A stretch of DNA of 34,048 nt from Acetobacterium bakii (GTDB lineage Bacteria > Bacillota > Clostridia > Eubacteriales > Eubacteriaceae), in contig NZ_LGYO01000025.1 in the NCBI RefSeq assembly GCF_001263355.1, positions 1 through 34,048 on the forward strand, given 5' to 3'. A program made the translations under genes and the position numbers. Numbering within the stretch: the stretch's first letter is position 1; every line of letters starts with the position of its first letter. Under the pieces are notes generated by a model, which worked only from the letters and a program-made list of their open reading frames with translations, did not search any database and was not told the origin of the DNA. Below are positions 10,065 to 17,887 of this stretch, one piece after another.

Positions 10065-10817
10065 TTATTTTTTCGGTTTATTTTTGATAAAATAACTGGT
10101 AACATGAGATTTGCTGCTTTTACGTGATTGGATTTCAAATTGTTTTAACGATGATAAAAGTGGCGTAAGTTTTGAATGACCGTAGTTACGGGTGTCAAAA
10201 TCAGGATAGCGGTTATTGAGTCGGGATCCGACTTCCCCTAAATTCGCCCAACCATCCTCGTCGGAGCTTTCGGTGATGATTGTTTTTATGGATTCAATGA
10301 GATCCTTTGTATTTGCCATACTCTCTTTTGGTGCTTCGGGTTTTTCAACAGTGCCATTGGTGGCGTAAGAATCGGAAGGAATGGCGGCCAAAACCTCAAG
10401 ATATTTAAATTTTTCACAAGCCGAGATGAACGGGGTAGGGGTTTTCTTTTCGCCCATACCCATAACATACATCCCGGCTTCCCTTAAGCGGGCGGCCAGC
10501 CTCGTAAAGTCACTGTCACTGGAAACAATGCAAAAGCCATCCACATTTTTTGAATACAGAATGTCCATGGCATCGATGATTAAGGCCGCATCGGTGGCAT
10601 TTTTACCTGTGGTATAGCTGTACTGCTGAATGGGCGTAATTGAATAATTAAGCAGTACCGATTTCCAGGAGCCTAATTGGGGTTTTGTCCAATCACCATA
10701 AATTCGTTTGACCGTTGGCATCCCATGATTGGAAATTTCATCAAAGATATATTTAATATATTTATCCGACACATTATCAGCATCGATTAATACTGCAATT
10801 TTCATAGCAACATCCAT
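10065..10817 (-). CDS. NYN-domain protein with C-terminal OST-HTH/LOTUS domain
   Basis: A 250-residue protein. Residues 5-150 form an NYN (PIN-like) domain: the strand LIDADN with acidic residues D12 and D14, the SSDSDF acidic motif near 100, and a following GxG stretch. The family shares the acidic active-site arrangement of PIN nucleases and acts on RNA where tested. Residues about 175-245 fit the OST-HTH/LOTUS winged helix, a proposed RNA-binding module. The ATG at 10817 is supported by AAGGGG five bases upstream; the second methionine (residue 5) lacks such a site. It is the promoter-proximal gene of a likely operon with the CorA-type gene. Its physiological RNA target is unknown. Confidence 0.82.
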   Translation of the reverse strand: MDVAMKIAVLIDADNVSDKYIKYIFDEISNHGMPTVKRIYGDWTKPQLGSWKSVLLNYSITPIQQYSYTTGKNATDAALIIDAMDILYSKNVDGFCIVSSDSDFTRLAARLREAGMYVMGMGEKKTPTPFISACEKFKYLEVLAAIPSDSYATNGTVEKPEAPKESMANTKDLIESIKTIITESSDEDGWANLGEVGSRLNNRYPDFDTRNYGHSKLTPLLSSLKQFEIQSRKSSKSHVTSYFIKNKPKK

Positions 10818-10904
10818 ATTTTCCCCTTAATAGCATTATTTAGCTATATTATTTAGTATGATGAACAGTTTTATTAAGAAAAAATTCACTTTACTTTCTA
10901 TATA

Positions 10905-10933
10905 AGTATAATGGAATTTTTCATATTTTACAA
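10905..10933 (-). promoter_or_regulatory. Predicted sigma-70 promoter for the NYN/CorA operon
   Basis: Reading the minus strand, TTGTAA (10933-10928), a 17-base spacer and TATACT (10910-10905) make a good -35/-10 pair. The predicted start is near 10898, giving a leader of about 80 bases to the ATG at 10817. Confidence 0.55.
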
Positions 10934-10974
10934 CACCAATATCCAGATGATCATGCTGATGTCCATACTTTTGC

Positions 10975-11024
10975 AAAAAAAAGAGGATTGATTTAGAAAA
11001 GTAAGTGCTTTTCTAAATCAATCC
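10975..11024 (-). terminator. Rho-independent terminator of the uracil permease gene
   Basis: A perfect seventeen-pair stem (10985-11001 with 11008-11024) has a six-base loop. On the minus strand it is followed by CTC and a run of seven T. It lies 16 bases past the permease stop codon and insulates that gene from the NYN operon promoter. Confidence 0.88.
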
Positions 11025-11040
11025 CAAAAATTTCGGCTTT

Positions 11041-12381
11041 TTAAGGCTGATCGTATAAATGCTCCTCTTCACGGTCGTTGGTAAGATTCAACTTATCCAG
11101 AATAAAAAAGATAAGGCTGAGAATCATGCCCACAACTGCGGCAAGAACCATCCCACTGAGTTTAATACTGCCAAAGTTAATGGCAACACCGGAAAGGCCG
11201 ACAACAAAAACGACTGACGTCAGGGCCAGGTTTCTTGATTTGCCGTAATCCACCTGGGCATCCACCAGAATCCGAATTCCGGCAGCACCGATCATACCAT
11301 AAAGCAGAAATGAAATGCCGCCGATGACCGGTCCGGGAATAGTGCTGATGAGCATCGAAAGTTTGCCCACAAAGGAACAGATAATGGACAAAATCGCAGC
11401 TCCGGCAATAACCCGGACACTATAGACTTTGGTCACTGCCATAACACCAATATTTTCACCATAGGTGGTAGTTGGCACAGAACCGATAAAACCCGATAGC
11501 ATGGTTGAGAAATTATCCGCAAATAAAGACCGGTGCAGACCGGGATCTTTTAATAAATCCTTGCCGATAACCTTGCCGGTAACAATCTGGTGTCCAATAT
11601 GCTCGGAAGCGATGACCAGCAGTACCGGAAGGATAATAATAATGGCTTCCAGATTAAATTGGGGAAACTGGAAATTCGGCAGGGAAAACCAGGGTGCATC
11701 GGTTACCGTCTGAAAAGTCGCCGGACCAATTACACCAGTGACCAGAGCTGAAATATAACCAGCGATAATGGCAATCAATATCGGGATTACCGATAGGAAT
11801 TTTTTGAATAAGACAGATCCAAACACTGCAAAGCCCAGAGTGACAAGAAAAACAATAACGTTTTCAGGATTAATGGCAGTGATGACTTGTTCATACATAC
11901 CGGTAGCCTCATCAAGGACATAAGTTGTCTGACTTACAATACCGGCAGTACTGGCTGCGGTACTGGCTAATTCAAGACCGATCAGGGCAACAACAGGACC
12001 CATGGCAGCCGGGGGGAGAACGACGTTAATCCAATCGATACCAAACTTATAAATGATACCCGCCAGGATGCATCCACAGAAACCGACAACAACAAATCCG
12101 CCTAAGGCATAAGAATAGCCCCAGGTGGCGATGACAATGCCGGCAGGAGCCAGAAATGCAAAACTTGAGCCCAAATATGCAGGCGATTTTCCCTTGGTAA
12201 TAAACATGAAAATCAGGGTACCCACACCATTCATTAAAAGCACAATGGCTGGATTGATGCCAAATAGGAAAGGTACAAGCACTGATGCACCGAACATGGC
12301 AAACATATGCTGCAGACTAAGGGGTAAAAGCTGCTTTAAGGGAACTTTATCGTTCACTTGAATTATTTTTCGATTGTCCAA
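11041..12381 (-). CDS. uraA: Uracil permease (NCS2 family)
   Basis: A polytopic membrane protein of 446 residues (E. coli UraA has 429). Family marks seen: FGASVLVP in the first helix, GSSFAFLAP, the TM8 SEHIGH motif and the TM10 stretch TTTYGENIGV. The glutamates of these last two motifs bind uracil in UraA. Expected role is proton-coupled uracil uptake for pyrimidine salvage. The start is TTG at 12381, with GGAGG seven bases upstream. An in-frame ATG at 12510 would add 43 residues, but those codons contain the gene's own predicted promoter and lie upstream of the conserved family sequence, so the long form is rejected. The gene is monocistronic, divergent from aroE. A xanthine or other nucleobase substrate is possible but the motifs fit uracil best. 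Confidence 0.85.
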   Translation of the reverse strand: MDNRKIIQVNDKVPLKQLLPLSLQHMFAMFGASVLVPFLFGINPAIVLLMNGVGTLIFMFITKGKSPAYLGSSFAFLAPAGIVIATWGYSYALGGFVVVGFCGCILAGIIYKFGIDWINVVLPPAAMGPVVALIGLELASTAASTAGIVSQTTYVLDEATGMYEQVITAINPENVIVFLVTLGFAVFGSVLFKKFLSVIPILIAIIAGYISALVTGVIGPATFQTVTDAPWFSLPNFQFPQFNLEAIIIILPVLLVIASEHIGHQIVTGKVIGKDLLKDPGLHRSLFADNFSTMLSGFIGSVPTTTYGENIGVMAVTKVYSVRVIAGAAILSIICSFVGKLSMLISTIPGPVIGGISFLLYGMIGAAGIRILVDAQVDYGKSRNLALTSVVFVVGLSGVAINFGSIKLSGMVLAAVVGMILSLIFFILDKLNLTNDREEEHLYDQP

Positions 12382-12413
12382 ATAGTAACCTCCGTTTTTT
12401 CTTTTTCCTAAAA

Positions 12414-12441
12414 AGTATAACACAGGAAGAAGATTGCGCAA
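12414..12441 (-). promoter_or_regulatory. Predicted sigma-70 promoter for the uracil permease gene
   Basis: On the minus strand TTGCGC (12441-12436), a 16-base spacer and TATACT (12419-12414) are preceded by an extended-10-like TGTGT. The predicted start near 12407 leaves a leader of only about 26 bases, which argues against a long PyrR-type attenuator. Confidence 0.6.
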
Positions 12442-12492
12442 AGAACATTTATTGAAAATTGAACATAAATAGAAATTGGTAACGAAGGGTTG

Positions 12493-12521
12493 TTTACGGT
12501 AATAAAACATTATGATACAAT
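12493..12521 (+). promoter_or_regulatory. Possible sigma-70 promoter for aroE-aroK
   Basis: TTTACG (12493-12498), a 17-base spacer and TACAAT (12516-12521) lie 35 bases upstream of the aroE start. The -35 box is weak (four of six) and alternative pairings such as TATGAT at 12511 exist. Confidence 0.42.
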
Positions 12522-12556
12522 GCCAAGTAATAAAAACCGAGCGTACAGGAGGCTAA

Positions 12557-13417
12557 ATGAATATAACAGCGAATACCAAATTATATGCGGTGATTGGAGA
12601 TCCCATTGCCCAGAGTCTGTCCCCGCAATTACACAATGGGCTTTTTAAAGAAAATCAGATTGATGCCATATATCTGCCGGTGGGAGTGAAATCCGAGGAT
12701 TTGGAAAAGCTCATGGCTGGTTTTAGATTGTTGAATTTTGGTGGATTCAATATCACTAAACCACACAAAATGGATATTATGAAATACTTGGATGAAATCG
12801 ACCCCCTGGCTCGGAAAATTGGAGCAGTGAACACAGTGGTGTGTCAGGAAGGGAAAATGATTGGCTATAACACCGATGGCTTCGGATTTATCAAATCTAT
12901 TGAAAAAAAACTGGGGGATATTCAAAAAGAAAATTTAAGCATTTTGATTTTAGGCTGTGGCGGAGCGGTAAAATCCGTGGCTATGGCATTGGCTGACTGG
13001 GGTGTTCATGAAGTGATCATCACCAACCGCACATTGGAAAAAGCCGTTGATTTGGCCGGCCAAATTAATGAAACCTGGCTAGGCAAGGCCCGGGCAATTC
13101 CCATGGAAGAATCATCGTTAAGAGATGTCATTGAGAATGTTAGCGTGATTGTCAACGGCACCAGTCTGGGAATGGCAGATCATCCGGAAAGAACCCCGCT
13201 TGCGAAGACTTTAATTAAAAAAGGTATACTGGTGTACGATATGATTTACAGTCCGCCAAAGACCCAATTACTCAAGGATGCCCAGGATGCCGGGGCTTTG
13301 ATCGAAAATGGATTGGAAATGCTGTTGTATCAGGGGCTTCTGGCGTTTGAATTGTGGACCGGTATTTTTCCGAATCCAGAACAGGGAAAAGCATTACTAA
13401 TAAAAGGAATGGAATAA
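12557..13417 (+). CDS. aroE: Shikimate dehydrogenase (NADP+)
   Basis: A 286-residue protein of typical AroE length. It catalyses reversible reduction of 3-dehydroshikimate to shikimate. Seen: the substrate-binding SLSP motif at 20-23, the catalytic-lysine motif NITKPHK (Lys71), GAVNTV, NTDGFGF carrying the catalytic aspartate, and a Rossmann glycine-rich loop GCGGAVKS, with C-terminal GLEMLLYQG that closes the shikimate site. ATG at 12557 has AGGAGG four bases upstream. Only one base separates its stop from aroK, so the two are translated from one message and encode two successive functions of aromatic amino acid and chorismate synthesis. Confidence 0.93.
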   Translation: MNITANTKLYAVIGDPIAQSLSPQLHNGLFKENQIDAIYLPVGVKSEDLEKLMAGFRLLNFGGFNITKPHKMDIMKYLDEIDPLARKIGAVNTVVCQEGKMIGYNTDGFGFIKSIEKKLGDIQKENLSILILGCGGAVKSVAMALADWGVHEVIITNRTLEKAVDLAGQINETWLGKARAIPMEESSLRDVIENVSVIVNGTSLGMADHPERTPLAKTLIKKGILVYDMIYSPPKTQLLKDAQDAGALIENGLEMLLYQGLLAFELWTGIFPNPEQGKALLIKGME

Positions 13418-13418
13418 A

Positions 13419-13970
13419 ATGGAGATTAAGCAGATAGAACGCATTGCACTCATTGGTTTTATGGCAACCGGAAAATCCACCATCGGACCATTGCTGGCAG
13501 AAAGATTAGGATATGTATTCATCGACACGGATGAATTGGTTGAAGCCGCGGCCAAAATGAAAATTTCAGAAATATTCAATAATTTAGGAGAAAGTGTTTT
13601 TCGGGAAGCCGAACATGACGCTTTAAAACTAGTGATCAACATGGAAAAGGCAGTTATCTCAACCGGAGGGGGAATTATTTTATTTGAGCGAAATCGAAAA
13701 CTTTTAAGAACGAAAACCTTTGTCGTGAACTTAACCTGTCGACCTGAAACTATTTTCAAGCGCATTCAGGGGGACCAAACACGACCACTTCTAGATACAG
13801 AGGATCCATTAAAACGAATAACATTGTTGATGGCAGAGCGTCGGAAATACTATGAAGATTGTGATTTTCAAATTTCAACCGAAGATTTTTCAGAAATAGA
13901 ATGCTGTGAAAAAATAGAGTCTGCCTATAAAAAAAGCAAAAAAAGACCAGTTGATCCAACTGGCTTGTAG
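13419..13970 (+). CDS. aroK: Shikimate kinase
   Basis: A 183-residue P-loop kinase of normal family length that phosphorylates shikimate at the 3-hydroxyl with ATP. Seen: Walker A GFMATGKST (13-21), the DTDE motif near 37-40 (magnesium and shikimate binding), the FRE motif, the STGGG loop, and the RPLL lid arginine segment. It directly follows aroE (one-base gap) and has its ribosome site inside the aroE end. The last dozen codons (lysine-rich, then PVDPTGL) are unlike the conserved core and coincide with a hairpin and A-run that act as the terminator of the opposing gene, so this tail seems shaped by the terminator. Confidence 0.92.
   Translation: MEIKQIERIALIGFMATGKSTIGPLLAERLGYVFIDTDELVEAAAKMKISEIFNNLGESVFREAEHDALKLVINMEKAVISTGGGIILFERNRKLLRTKTFVVNLTCRPETIFKRIQGDQTRPLLDTEDPLKRITLLMAERRKYYEDCDFQISTEDFSEIECCEKIESAYKKSKKRPVDPTGL
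13940..13965 (-). terminator. Rho-independent terminator of the small cysteine-pair gene
   Basis: Reading the minus strand, a seven-pair stem (13964-13958 with 13954-13948) with a three-base loop is followed by TC and a run of seven T. It lies entirely inside the 3' end of aroK, 18 bases past the small gene's stop. Confidence 0.65.
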
Positions 13971-13982
13971 TAACCCAACTAT

Positions 13983-14240
13983 TTATATTTTATTTTTGGA
14001 AGCCTTCAGATCGCAAATATAACAATCAGTAAGTCTTTGAACAATCTCTGGGTTTTTGACCGGCCAGGATGTTTCAAGCGCTTCACAATAGGCAGTGGCG
14101 GTTTCTTCATTATATATAAAATCAATGCAACCATTGCATTTTTTATCTGGTGTTTTTTTAATGAGTTCAAGTACGGACTCATTGACAAATGTTCGGTATT
14201 CTTTGTAGGCTAAGGTTTTATTGTTTTCAAATAAACTCAT
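13983..14240 (-). CDS. Small protein with two CxxC motifs, function unknown
   Basis: An 85-residue, highly charged protein that I do not recognise. It holds CNGC in the middle, a lone cysteine in AYCEAL, and CYIC near the C terminus. Two CxxC pairs suggest zinc or another metal site, or a redox role, but this is inference. No signal peptide or membrane segment is present. The ATG at 14240 has a strong AAGGAGG site five bases upstream and the gene has its own terminator, so it is very likely expressed. It faces aroK and lies just upstream of, and divergent from, the tRNA operon. Confidence 0.7.
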   Translation of the reverse strand: MSLFENNKTLAYKEYRTFVNESVLELIKKTPDKKCNGCIDFIYNEETATAYCEALETSWPVKNPEIVQRLTDCYICDLKASKNKI

Positions 14241-14408
14241 TAGTTCCTCCTTGTTTTAAATCGAAATTTTTGATACTTTGATGATTTAAATGATATAAAT
14301 ATCGTGTTACTACTAATATACATAGTACCTTATATTTTCGAAAAAACAAGATAAAATTTTGTCATCTTTTAATTTTTACAAAAACAAGATAATATTTTCA
14401 AAAGAGAT
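14241..14408. other. AT-rich intergenic region upstream of the tRNA operon
   Basis: No gene was found here. Two similar AT-rich segments with the core AAAAACAAGATAA occur near 14342 and 14381, about 39 bases apart. The promoter of the small minus-strand gene should also lie here, but no single box pair is convincing. Confidence 0.4.
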
Positions 14409-14437
14409 TTGACTTTTATTTTAGAATGTGTTATTAT
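14409..14437 (+). promoter_or_regulatory. Predicted strong sigma-70 promoter for the tRNA-Leu/tRNA-Lys operon
   Basis: TTGACT (14409-14414), a 17-base spacer ending in TGTGT, and TATTAT (14432-14437) form a near-consensus promoter. The predicted start is near 14444, about 135 bases before mature tRNA-Leu. It is the best promoter in this region and no gene lies between it and the tRNAs. Confidence 0.65.
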
Positions 14438-14580
14438 TTTTAACAGTGTCTTGTAAGAAAAATATTTGTATTTCGTCAAAGTGATGAAGCAATACAGTCG
14501 GAGAATCAAATGCCTTGATTTTACGTTAAATGTTTTGTTTTTGCATGGGCAATCAGTTTCAAAAGCTTAAAAATAATTTC

Positions 14581-14667
14581 GCCGAAGTGATGGAATTGGC
14601 AGACGTGACGGACTCAAAATCCGTTGTGAGAAATCACGTGCGGGTTCAAGTCCCGCCTTCGGCACCA
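14581..14667 (+). tRNA. tRNA-Leu (anticodon CAA)
   Basis: An 87-base gene including encoded CCA. The acceptor stem GCCGAAG pairs with CTTCGGC, the T arm holds GTTCAAGTC, and there is a long class II variable arm. The anticodon loop CTCAAAA gives CAA, reading the UUG leucine codon. It is co-transcribed with the tRNA-Lys gene four bases downstream. Confidence 0.96.
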
Positions 14668-14671
14668 TTAT

Positions 14672-14748
14672 GCTCCTTTAGCTCAGTTGGCTAGAGCACC
14701 TGACTCTTAATCAGGGTGTCCAGGGTTCGAATCCCTGAAGGGGCACCA
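14672..14748 (+). tRNA. tRNA-Lys (anticodon CTT)
   Basis: A 77-base gene including encoded CCA. The cloverleaf is complete: acceptor GCTCCTT/AAGGGGC with one G-U pair, D arm AGCTCAGTTGGCTAGAGC, anticodon loop CTCTTAA (CTT at 14706-14708) and T arm CAGGGTTCGAATCCCTG. Its half from the anticodon loop onward is repeated at 23856, which marks it as the attachment gene of the downstream island. The tRNA itself is intact. Confidence 0.96.
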
Positions 14749-14804
14749 AATTTAAACTCACAAAAACCGCTTTGCAGAGCCATCTGCGAAGCGGTTTTTT
14801 TCAT
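14703..14804 (+). repeat. Left att-like direct repeat (tRNA-Lys 3' half plus terminator)
   Basis: These 102 bases match 23856-23957 at 98 positions in the same orientation. The match begins at the last base before the anticodon loop and ends just past the terminator T-run. The four differences are one in the T stem, one in the acceptor stem and two in the spacer between CCA and terminator. Identity starting at the anticodon loop of a tRNA is a classic sublocation for tyrosine-recombinase integration. Confidence 0.85.
14762..14801 (+). terminator. Rho-independent terminator of the tRNA operon
   Basis: A long hairpin (AACCGCTTTGCAGA arm, GCCA loop, TCTGCGAAGCGGTT arm, one T-G mispair) is flanked by A5 and T7. 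It starts 14 bases after the tRNA-Lys CCA end. An identical hairpin recurs at 23915-23954. Confidence 0.92.
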
Positions 14805-14928
14805 TTTTCTAAAAAAATGTGATTTTTTTCTGATTTTGAAGTAAATTTTTCATTATTAAGTGAAAGGGTGTTACAATTTTACTTGATCACGTTAAGCGGA
14901 ACTTTTCACAGTAGGGATTTCAAAAAAA

Positions 14929-16287
14929 TCAGGTGAAACAATTATATGGACCATAAGTCTTTATCAGCCGATAAGCTGTTGGCTGGGATATGCCCAGCTC
15001 ACGGGCAACAGCAGCGGAGGTTTTGTTTTTTTTACACGCAGATTGAATGACTACCGCTTTAACTTGATCAATCAAATCGTCAAACGAAAAACTACTTTCA
15101 ATTGGTTCATCGATCTCCTCTCGGATTTCCATCGGAATAATATTTTCATATATAATGGGTCCCTCAGTCAGCACACACATCCGTTTAACAACATTTTTAA
15201 GTTCTCGCACATTTCCAGGCCATTGATAATGGGAAAGAGCCTCTAATGTTAGAGGATGAAATAATTTATTAGTATTGTTCTTTAAATTGTAATCTTTAAG
15301 AAAAAAAAGTGCTAATATAACAATATCAGACTTGCGCTCTCTTAAAGGTGGAATGGTTTCTATAAAAGAATTAATACGCCAATAAAGGTCGTTTCGAAAT
15401 GTTTGCTCTTTTATACATTCCAAAAGATTTTTATTAGTTGCCGAGATTATTCGAACATTTACTTTTATAGGTTCATTTCCGCCAATGGGAACAAAAGTAC
15501 TATTTTCTAAAACGTGAAGCAGTTTAACTTGCAAATCTAAAGGCATATCACCTATTTCATCTAAAAAAATAGTACCACCATCTGCGCGTTGAAAAAGGCC
15601 GTTTTTTCCTTTGTGATTTGCACCGGTAAAGGCACCCGGAGCATAGCCGAATAGTTCGCTTTCAAGCAATTCAGCTGGAATAGCTCCGCAATTAATAGAC
15701 ATAAAGGCAGCGTTACATCGATTGCTGCGGTTATGAATATATTCAGCAATCATTGTTTTACCCGTTCCGCTTTCCCCTAAAAGTAAAATAGCAATATCAT
15801 AGCGTGAAATTCGTTCTAATTGGATAAGCGGATATAAAAACTCATGACTGCGACCAATAATATCGCGATTTTTTTTATTTTTCACGCGCAAGTGTGGTTT
15901 TTTTATTTGAGCATCACCATCAAAATTTTTAATAACCCTTTGAATGATAATAATATAATAAGCCGGACTTTTATTTTTTTTGCAGGTAATTATCGGGGTA
16001 ACGATGCTGCTTGAAAACCCTTCGTCAAGGGGTTTATCATGCTGATAAATGATAGTGTGAAGGCATTCTTTTGCCTGCAGAATACCCATGTTGAAAAACA
16101 CCATTAATTCTTTAAGGCCAAATTTTTGTAAACAGATACTGCCTTCTGGATTGGAATAGATCAATTGATTGTCTGATTTGATAACAAAAATAGGTAGGCC
16201 AAGATGGTCCAATACTCGTTTAAAGTAGTTATCATCAATAGCATTAAGATATTGATCATACTCATCATTATGTGGAAAATTAATCAT
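14929..16287 (-). CDS. Sigma-54-dependent transcriptional activator (PAS-AAA+-Fis HTH)
   Basis: A 452-residue enhancer-binding protein. A PAS-like sensor occupies residues about 20-125, followed by an AAA+ domain with Walker A GESGTGKT (171-178), the sigma-54 contact loop GAFTGA (218-223) and Walker B TIFLDE (239-244). The C terminus is a Fis-type helix-turn-helix (AAVARELGISQPTAYRLI). There is no receiver domain, so it probably senses a ligand directly. ATG at 16287 has GGAGG seven bases upstream. It is the second gene of a two-gene operon (17-base gap) with a paralogue of the same layout, and both diverge from the BCCT gene that carries a -24/-12 promoter. Likely target: that transporter/methyltransferase operon, in response to its methylated amine substrate. 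Confidence 0.9.
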   Translation of the reverse strand: MINFPHNDEYDQYLNAIDDNYFKRVLDHLGLPIFVIKSDNQLIYSNPEGSICLQKFGLKELMVFFNMGILQAKECLHTIIYQHDKPLDEGFSSSIVTPIITCKKNKSPAYYIIIIQRVIKNFDGDAQIKKPHLRVKNKKNRDIIGRSHEFLYPLIQLERISRYDIAILLLGESGTGKTMIAEYIHNRSNRCNAAFMSINCGAIPAELLESELFGYAPGAFTGANHKGKNGLFQRADGGTIFLDEIGDMPLDLQVKLLHVLENSTFVPIGGNEPIKVNVRIISATNKNLLECIKEQTFRNDLYWRINSFIETIPPLRERKSDIVILALFFLKDYNLKNNTNKLFHPLTLEALSHYQWPGNVRELKNVVKRMCVLTEGPIIYENIIPMEIREEIDEPIESSFSFDDLIDQVKAVVIQSACKKNKTSAAVARELGISQPTAYRLIKTYGPYNCFT

Positions 16288-16304
16288 TCTTTTGCCTCCA
16301 AGAT

Positions 16305-17651
16305 TTAGTTGCCATATTGCTTTATCATTCGGTATGCGCGTCCTTGTGAAATGTTTAATGCCTGTGCTACTCCATTTATTGTGCCGTGCAAAGTATAGGC
16401 GGCCATAATTATTACTTTTTCGGCTTGTTTAATAATTTCGTTATACGTATAATAATATTTTTTATCTTTGATATTGAAATGATAAACTTCTTTCGGTATA
16501 TGATTCTCAAAAATAATATTTCCTCCGGTGAGAATATAGATACGTTCTATGGCGTTTTTGAGTTCACGGATATTTCCTGGCCAATGGTACATCGCTAATA
16601 TCACCAATGTCTGTGGATAAAAAACTTTTTTCGTCTGATATTTTCTATTTTGTTTATCAAGATAATATTGTGCAAGCGGGATAATATCTTCTTGTCGTTT
16701 CCGTAAAGGTGGGATTACAGTGCAAAAGGCGTTAATACGCCAATAAAGATCTTCACGGAAAGTTTTTATTGCGATACATTTCTTTAAATCTTTATTGGTT
16801 GCCGTAATAATACGAACATTTGAATGAATCGGTACAGTACTTCCAATGGGCATAAATTTTCCATCTTCCAATACATGAAGAATTTTAACCTGCAAATCAA
16901 TGGGTAAATCACCGATTTCATCCAAAAAGAGCGTTCCACCTTCAGCTAATTCAAAAAGCCCCTTTTTTCCTTTTGTATTAGCCCCGGTAAAAGATCCAGA
17001 GGTATAACCAAATAATTCACTTTCAAGAAGATTAGATGGAATAGCACCACAATTAATGGAGCGGAAAGGTTTATCCTGTCGGTAACTATAGTTATGAATA
17101 TACTCTGCGATATATGTTTTACCGGTACCGCTTTCACCTAGTAGAAGAATTGGCATATCCGAATCTGCTATTTTTTCCAGGTCCTTAATTAGGGCGCAAA
17201 AAAAATGATTTTTTCCGATAAGATCAGTTTGGAGGTTTGACAACTCCTTTCGACTATCAGAATTGATACTCAAATCTTTTTTTAAAAAGTCTTCCTGAAT
17301 AATCTGTACCATGAATTCGACGCGATTAGAAGAATCATTCTTCATAACAGGCGTATTAATAGTAGTATTACAATTATTGGTGATGAGATTTAATTGATTA
17401 TAAAAAACAGTTCGCTTTTCTTTCATAAGTTGCTTGTAAGCCGGTGGAAAAACAATGCCTTCCCAAAATCCCCACTCGGGATAAGTGTTTATTAAGTAAT
17501 GAGGCATTACACCATAGTGACGTATCATCGCAGGATTTGTGTAAGTTGTTCTTCCAGACTCATCATTAACAAAGACACATAAAAAAAGATTCTCTAGAAT
17601 ATCTAAATAGAAATGTTCCGGAAGTGTATCTGAATTGATTTTATTTTTCAT
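16305..17651 (-). CDS. Sigma-54-dependent transcriptional activator, paralogue with GSFTGA loop
   Basis: A 448-residue enhancer-binding protein with the same order as its neighbour: PAS-like N-terminal domain (about 12-120), AAA+ domain with Walker A GESGTGKT (172-179), Walker B TLFLDEIGD, and a C-terminal helix-turn-helix (GVAQALNISQGRAYRMI). The sigma-54 contact loop reads GSFTGA (219-224) instead of the usual GAFTGA. ATG at 17651 is set by AAGGAGG five bases upstream; a longer in-frame start at 17711 lacks such a site. It is the first gene of the regulator operon and lies back-to-back with the BCCT operon, so its operator may also serve that promoter. The two paralogues may act as hetero-oligomers or sense different ligands; this is not resolvable from sequence. 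Confidence 0.88.
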   Translation of the reverse strand: MKNKINSDTLPEHFYLDILENLFLCVFVNDESGRTTYTNPAMIRHYGVMPHYLINTYPEWGFWEGIVFPPAYKQLMKEKRTVFYNQLNLITNNCNTTINTPVMKNDSSNRVEFMVQIIQEDFLKKDLSINSDSRKELSNLQTDLIGKNHFFCALIKDLEKIADSDMPILLLGESGTGKTYIAEYIHNYSYRQDKPFRSINCGAIPSNLLESELFGYTSGSFTGANTKGKKGLFELAEGGTLFLDEIGDLPIDLQVKILHVLEDGKFMPIGSTVPIHSNVRIITATNKDLKKCIAIKTFREDLYWRINAFCTVIPPLRKRQEDIIPLAQYYLDKQNRKYQTKKVFYPQTLVILAMYHWPGNIRELKNAIERIYILTGGNIIFENHIPKEVYHFNIKDKKYYYTYNEIIKQAEKVIIMAAYTLHGTINGVAQALNISQGRAYRMIKQYGN

Positions 17652-17670
17652 ATAAGCCTCCTTTTTCATC

Positions 17671-17699
17671 ATTATAAACAATTTCACAGAATAAAACAA
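17671..17699 (-). promoter_or_regulatory. Possible sigma-70 promoter for the two activator genes
   Basis: On the minus strand TTGTTT (17699-17694), a 17-base spacer and a perfect TATAAT (17676-17671). The predicted start near 17664 falls right at the ribosome site of the first gene, giving a very short leader, so the call is tentative. Confidence 0.4.
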
Positions 17700-17736
17700 G
17701 AAAGTATTCAAAAATGATATTAAACACCTGAAATTC

Positions 17737-17753
17737 GTTGTCGATAGTTGTCG
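17737..17753. promoter_or_regulatory. Candidate activator-binding site (tandem GTTGTCG)
   Basis: GTTGTCG occurs twice (17737-17743 and 17747-17753), exactly ten bases apart, so both copies face the same side of the helix. It is about 75 bases upstream of the -24 element, a normal distance for a sigma-54 enhancer. It also lies upstream of the activator operon, so it could mediate autoregulation. Confidence 0.45.
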
Positions 17754-17814
17754 TTATTGAATAAAAGTTAAGGAAGGTATGATAAAAACCCTTTATTAAA
17801 GCCATTTTAAACTT

Positions 17815-17830
17815 TGGCATGAATATTGCT
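17815..17830 (+). promoter_or_regulatory. Sigma-54 (-24/-12) promoter for the BCCT-mttB operon
   Basis: TGGCATG, four bases, TTGCT: GG at 17816-17817 and GC at 17828-17829 are exactly twelve bases apart, and only one base departs from the TGGCACGN4TTGCW consensus. Transcription should start near 17841. Two sigma-54 activators are encoded divergently next to it, which strongly supports function. Confidence 0.82.
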
Positions 17831-17887
17831 TTAATAAATGATATCGAACATGTGCACGATGTAAGAAATAATAAAGGAGACAAACAA

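Noticed and set aside
12382-12510. A longer N terminus for the uracil permease
   Set aside because: The extra codons contain the predicted promoter and match nothing in the family; TTG at 12381 has GGAGG at the right distance.
17819-17887. A longer N terminus for the BCCT transporter
   Set aside because: The upstream ATG lies inside the -24/-12 promoter, before the predicted transcript start, while the ATG at 17888 has a good ribosome site.
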